Assembly: GCA_026419785.1 (NCBI GenBank)
Contig: JAODTK010003054.1
Coordinates: 62,001-126,000, forward strand
Length of the DNA stretch: 64,000 nucleotides
DNA from: Sclerodactyla briareus
Lineage: Eukaryota > Echinodermata > Holothuroidea > Dendrochirotida > Sclerodactylidae
Reading direction: 5' to 3'
The notes under the pieces were generated by a model. The model had not been told where the DNA came from. It worked only from the letters and a program-made list of their open reading frames with translations, and ran no database searches. Positions 61,224 to 64,000 of the stretch are shown here, one piece after another; the first letter of the stretch is position 1, and every line of letters starts with the position of its first letter. The translations under genes and the position numbers were made by a program.

Positions 61224-61861
61224 CCCTTTGTTCCCGCCGGACATATTGGCTGTTAGTAATAACAGAGCAATAATACGTAGTGCAAAGTTCTTTGACACCT
61301 GTGATGTCAGGTTTATATACTTGTTCAAGATGGTGTTGCCCTACAGTATCTATTGTTGTGGGCCATCTCATCAAGCAAGGCTAGGCTCTTAATATTACTG
61401 TGTGGCATCAATAGATATTGCCTGCTAGAGCAGTGATGGAATAGGTAGTTATTAACTGGCACAGCATCAATATAACGATCATGGAAAGTTCATTATTTCA
61501 TCAATAATTACCTCCTGCTCTTGTCTTCATAGCAATTAGGGATTCCATTTATCTAGAAACTCCATGTAGAAATAGGACAGAGAAGAGCCTCCAAGTGCAA
61601 CAACATCAACCCAAAACAACAGTTTATGTGATGTCATACCAAACTCAACATGTGTGCCTTGTGTACATAATTTACTTTCTGCTTGAATTACCCTAGAACA
61701 CATTTGAGTAAAGTATTGTAGTACAAAGTTACTGTTCAATTCATTACTTGCATTAAGGATGTGCTCCTCATTCTGAATCTCAAATTTTCCTTTCAGATAA
61801 AATTTCCTGAGTGGCTGGGACTTCTCCTGCAGATTTTGCTTTCATTCAGGGGCCGAACATC

Positions 61862-61886
61862 ATGGGGCGAAACAGCAAGAAGACAG
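61862..61886 (+). CDS. ELP3: ELP3 first coding exon (start codon)
   Basis: ATG in a CATCATGG context begins MGRNSKKT and ends at a CAG|GTACGG donor (61887). Joined to 62276, the frame continues GLSLSHAELMVMT, matching the ELP3 N-terminus (human ...KGDLSPAELMMLT). ELP3 is the catalytic subunit of Elongator, with radical-SAM and acetyl-CoA-dependent domains that add cm5 groups to wobble uridine of tRNA. Only the N-terminal segment before the radical-SAM domain is in this window. The start was chosen because it is the ATG that directly precedes the conserved segment. A TTCATTCAG just upstream (ending about 61849) could be the acceptor of a 5' UTR intron. Confidence 0.75.
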
Positions 61887-62275
61887 GTACGGTGGCCTAG
61901 AATTAGAACTAAAGTAATATGAACTGACTCAAAGTAAACTCATCCATGATTTAATATCACTTCAGCCATTTTTGTCGAGCGAATTTGGGAGGCAACATTT
62001 ATGGATATTCTTTGCCATGATACACAACTGATGTACATGCTGAATGATTTGGGGAAATATTCGCCTATATACACTAATATACCATATTATTTGGGGGGCA
62101 GATGGGTCGATTTCCAATTCTGTGTAGTGTCATAAAAGAGAGGAGAAAACACATACGGTATTGTTCGTCGCTAAATGTTTGCATTTATTTTCTGTGGGCA
62201 AAGAGGTGTAGTGGAGAAATTTGTCTTGCCTACGTCCAAAGCTTTGAGCTAATCTTTGTTCCTCTTCTCTTACAG

Positions 62276-62376
62276 GGCTCTCGCTCTCTCATGCAGAGCT
62301 GATGGTCATGACAGTGTCCGTATTATTGGCACTAGTGGCAATCTCATGAACAAGGCAAGGATGTTAACTTGAACAG
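62276..62376 (+). CDS. ELP3: ELP3 second coding exon, with a one-base frameshift
   Basis: Acceptor TTCTCTTACAG (ending 62275); donor ACAG|GTACAG (62377). The incoming frame reads GLSLSHAELMVMTVSVLLALV. The outgoing frame reads QSHEQGKDVNLNR, which matches ELP3 AHEQGKDIDLNK. They are joined only if one base is removed around 62334-62341 (CTAGTGGCAATCT). As written, the first frame hits TGA at about 62345. The net +1 also explains why exon 3 is in phase only with the second frame. The segment between AEL and HEQ is one residue shorter than in human ELP3. It may be a sequencing error or, less likely, a disabled gene. Confidence 0.75.
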
Positions 62377-62399
62377 GTACAGTAAACTTATTTTGCATA

Positions 62400-62720
62400 T
62401 TCAACTGACCCCACTATGTGAAGGTCAAGGTCAAAAGGGGCACAATAGGCCACTGTGTAAAATTGTTTTTCTCTCTCTTTATTTATTTGGATTGGTTCTG
62501 TTGACCAAACTGAGTAGCAATGTTTATTGACTGCTGGACATATTTGGCCATATGAAGATCAAGGTCGAAGGTTGTTACAGGGGCACAATGTGCTATTGTT
62601 TGAAACCGCCTTCTTGGCCTCATGGTCCCGAACATTTAACACATAATTCGAAATTTGTCTTGGTTCATTCGTGTGGTTTGAGCTTCTGCACCATTGGTGC
62701 TCGATTCTTCTTCCCTTATA
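62400..62720. repeat. Dispersed repeat in ELP3 intron 2 (partner at 41735-41990)
   Basis: The main copy at 62490-62720 is collinear with 41735-41990. A shorter upstream piece (62418-62458) carries GAAGGTCAAGGTCAAAAGG and GGGGCACAATAGGCCACTG, so the block is partly duplicated here. Confidence 0.6.
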
Positions 62721-63082
62721 CACAAAAAGGCAAGTTAATATGTTCACCCTGGAAGATCCTTTTCAGATCCTTTTCAGATAGCACTAATTCTAGATGCTTA
62801 TTTTGCCTTTTGGGGCAGATTTAAAACACAAAATATTAGTTTTCTAGTCCTGTTTGGATTCTCAACCCTGCTCTTCAAAGGTCAATTAGTGGTCATCTTG
62901 GCATGAGGGTCTGACAACAGTCTGCCTTTTGATTTTGTCTCACCTAAACTAAGTTCAGGAACGAGACTTAGTGATCACTTATGTGCATGTTTGTAAGTGT
63001 ATGTCTATCTGCAGCAGCCTTGCATGTGCAACAATCTGGACAGCATTACTGTGCCAGAGCATGCCAGCAACTTTTGACAGCA

Positions 63083-63195
63083 TGTACCGTGCAGGGTCTG
63101 CAGGCAGCGTTTGCTGTGCAACTACTCCTGTAACAGCATACTGTGCAGAGTCTGCCGGCAGCCTTTGCTGTGGAGCCACTCTTGCGATAACTTCA
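63083..63195. repeat. Imperfect 54-57-bp tandem duplication in ELP3 intron 2
   Basis: GCAGGGTCTGCAGGCAGCG/TTTGCTGTGCAACTACTCCTG and GCAGAGTCTGCCGGCAGCC/TTTGCTGTGGAGCCACTCTTG are adjacent. A third, weaker GCAGCCTTTTGCTGTGAAACC follows near 63255. Confidence 0.6.
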
Positions 63196-63397
63196 GCGTA
63201 ATTTAAAGAGACTTGATCACTCATGTGCATATTGTAGATATGTACTGTCTGCTAGCAGCCTTTTGCTGTGAAACCCACTTCTGTGACTTTGCAGAGTCGT
63301 CAGGCACTTAGTGTGGAGGCCCCCAATCCCTGTGACAACTCCAGGGTAATTTAGGTCAAATAACTCGAAGGCTGCTGGAATCTCTACATCTTAGGAA

Positions 63398-63580
63398 GAA
63401 TCTGTTGCAGGACTTGTAGAATCTGTGCAGGACTCGTAGAATCTGTTGCAGGACTCCTAGAATTTGTTGCAGGACTCGTAGAATCTGTTGCAGGACTTGT
63501 AGAATCTGTTGCAGGACTCGTAGAATCTGTTGCAGGACTCGTAGAATCTGTTGCAGGACTCGTAGAATCTGTTGCAGGAC
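63398..63580. repeat. 21-bp minisatellite, 8.7 copies, in ELP3 intron 2
   Basis: The unit GAATCTGTTGCAGGACTCGTA is repeated eight full times plus a partial, with one unit one base short. The minus strand reads (VLQQILR)n or (SPATDST)n because the period is seven codons. It lies between ELP3 exons 2 and 3, so coding is unlikely. Confidence 0.92.
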
Positions 63581-63816
63581 TATCGTACTGACATTGCACA
63601 ATGTTCACTCATTTCTCTTTGCTCACCTGCGAAGCATTAAACATTTTTATCCTCATGGTAGATGGTTTCCTCCAGGGGCTTCAAAGAACTCTGTGTGCAC
63701 AATCTAGTTATTGGAAAAAACTGCGTAATTATGAGAGCCAATCATGAGTGTTGTTGAGCTTCGAGCTGACTATAATATATTGTATTTCAATTATGACTAA
63801 TTTTATTTCAACTCAG

Positions 63817-63910
63817 AATCAAGTCATTGGCGGCAAAGAAGCATGGTCTTTCCAACCAGCCTCGATTGGTGGCAATCATGCTTGCTGCAGTACCCCCTGC
63901 CTACAGAAAG
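63817..63910 (+). CDS. ELP3: ELP3 third coding exon
   Basis: Acceptor TTTCAACTCAG (ending 63816); donor AAAG|GTCAGC (63911). The first base completes an Arg codon with the AG of exon 2. The frame then gives IKSLAAKKHGLSNQPRLVAI and MLAAVPPAYRK, aligning with human ELP3 VKTKTAAKYGLSAQPRLVDI and IAAVPPQYRK. One residue is extra between QPRLV and AAVPP. The gene continues beyond the right edge of the window (radical-SAM and KAT domains not seen). Confidence 0.85.
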
Positions 63911-64000
63911 GTCAGCCTCTTATTCTACTATACTCTGTAGTTGAAGATCTATGAGGAAATGTAACCTCACATTTCTTATTCCTTGACAAAGTCTGAGGAA

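Noticed and set aside
63817-63910. A frame in this exon reads NQVIGGKEAWSF, resembling the IVGG activation site of trypsin-like proteases
   Set aside because: The adjacent frame matches the ELP3 motif LS.QPRLV.I..AAVPP.YRK and fits the splice phase from 62376; the protease likeness is only a few residues.
1-64000. CRISPR arrays, bacterial operons or prophage
   Set aside because: Tandem repeats here lack unique spacers, and the genes are spliced and eukaryotic.

Overview
This is a eukaryotic (metazoan) genomic window: split genes with GT-AG introns, long intergenic DNA full of decayed transposons, TATG/ATAC, TA and TTA microsatellites, minisatellites and tRNA-derived SINE heads. Two conserved animal genes could be recognised, one at each end and both on the + strand. 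Retroelement types (Penelope-like, CR1/L2-like and Jockey/Nimb-like) and many hAT-like terminal motifs (CAGTGGCG or CAGGGGCG) fit a marine invertebrate deuterostome. An echinoderm is my best guess, but the assignment is inference only.

Left end (1-4.3 kb): the last exons of a CCM2 (malcavernin)-family gene, encoding the harmonin-homology domain split by a 2.3-kb intron that holds a tRNA-like sequence, a terminal-inverted-repeat element and another dispersed repeat. 4.3-8.4 kb: non-coding DNA, then a 72-bp minisatellite of about 22 copies. 8.4-12.5 kb: non-coding DNA with AGGTCA-rich repeats and TA tracts. 12.5-16.7 kb: a decayed Penelope-like element on the minus strand, split by a CR1/L2-like element on the plus strand and by a second insertion. 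17-35 kb: microsatellites, a minus-strand non-LTR fragment, a 2.1-kb element with CAGTGGCGTAGC ends, and one speculative three-exon reading frame at 33.8-34.5 kb.

35-45 kb: a minus-strand non-LTR remnant, two tandem-repeat families (about 145 bp and 334 bp), two direct copies of a 1-kb hAT-like element, and a field of repeats sharing a hairpin core. 45-52 kb: ATAC microsatellites and two plus-strand non-LTR fragments; one carries a 105-bp MITE whose target duplication can be read exactly. 52-61 kb: a polypurine tract, mosaic repeats including a filled/empty insertion pair, two ZNF143-like motifs and a fold-back element. 61.8-64 kb: the first three coding exons of ELP3 (Elongator catalytic subunit); exon 2 has a frameshift.

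The two host genes have no evident functional link; CCM2 is a signalling scaffold and ELP3 a tRNA-modifying enzyme. I saw no convincing host gene in the 58 kb between them, and no new multi-gene system. The strongest finds are the two genes and the nested or empty-site insertions. The ELP3 frameshift and a perfect 300-bp tandem duplication also raise the possibility of assembly errors.
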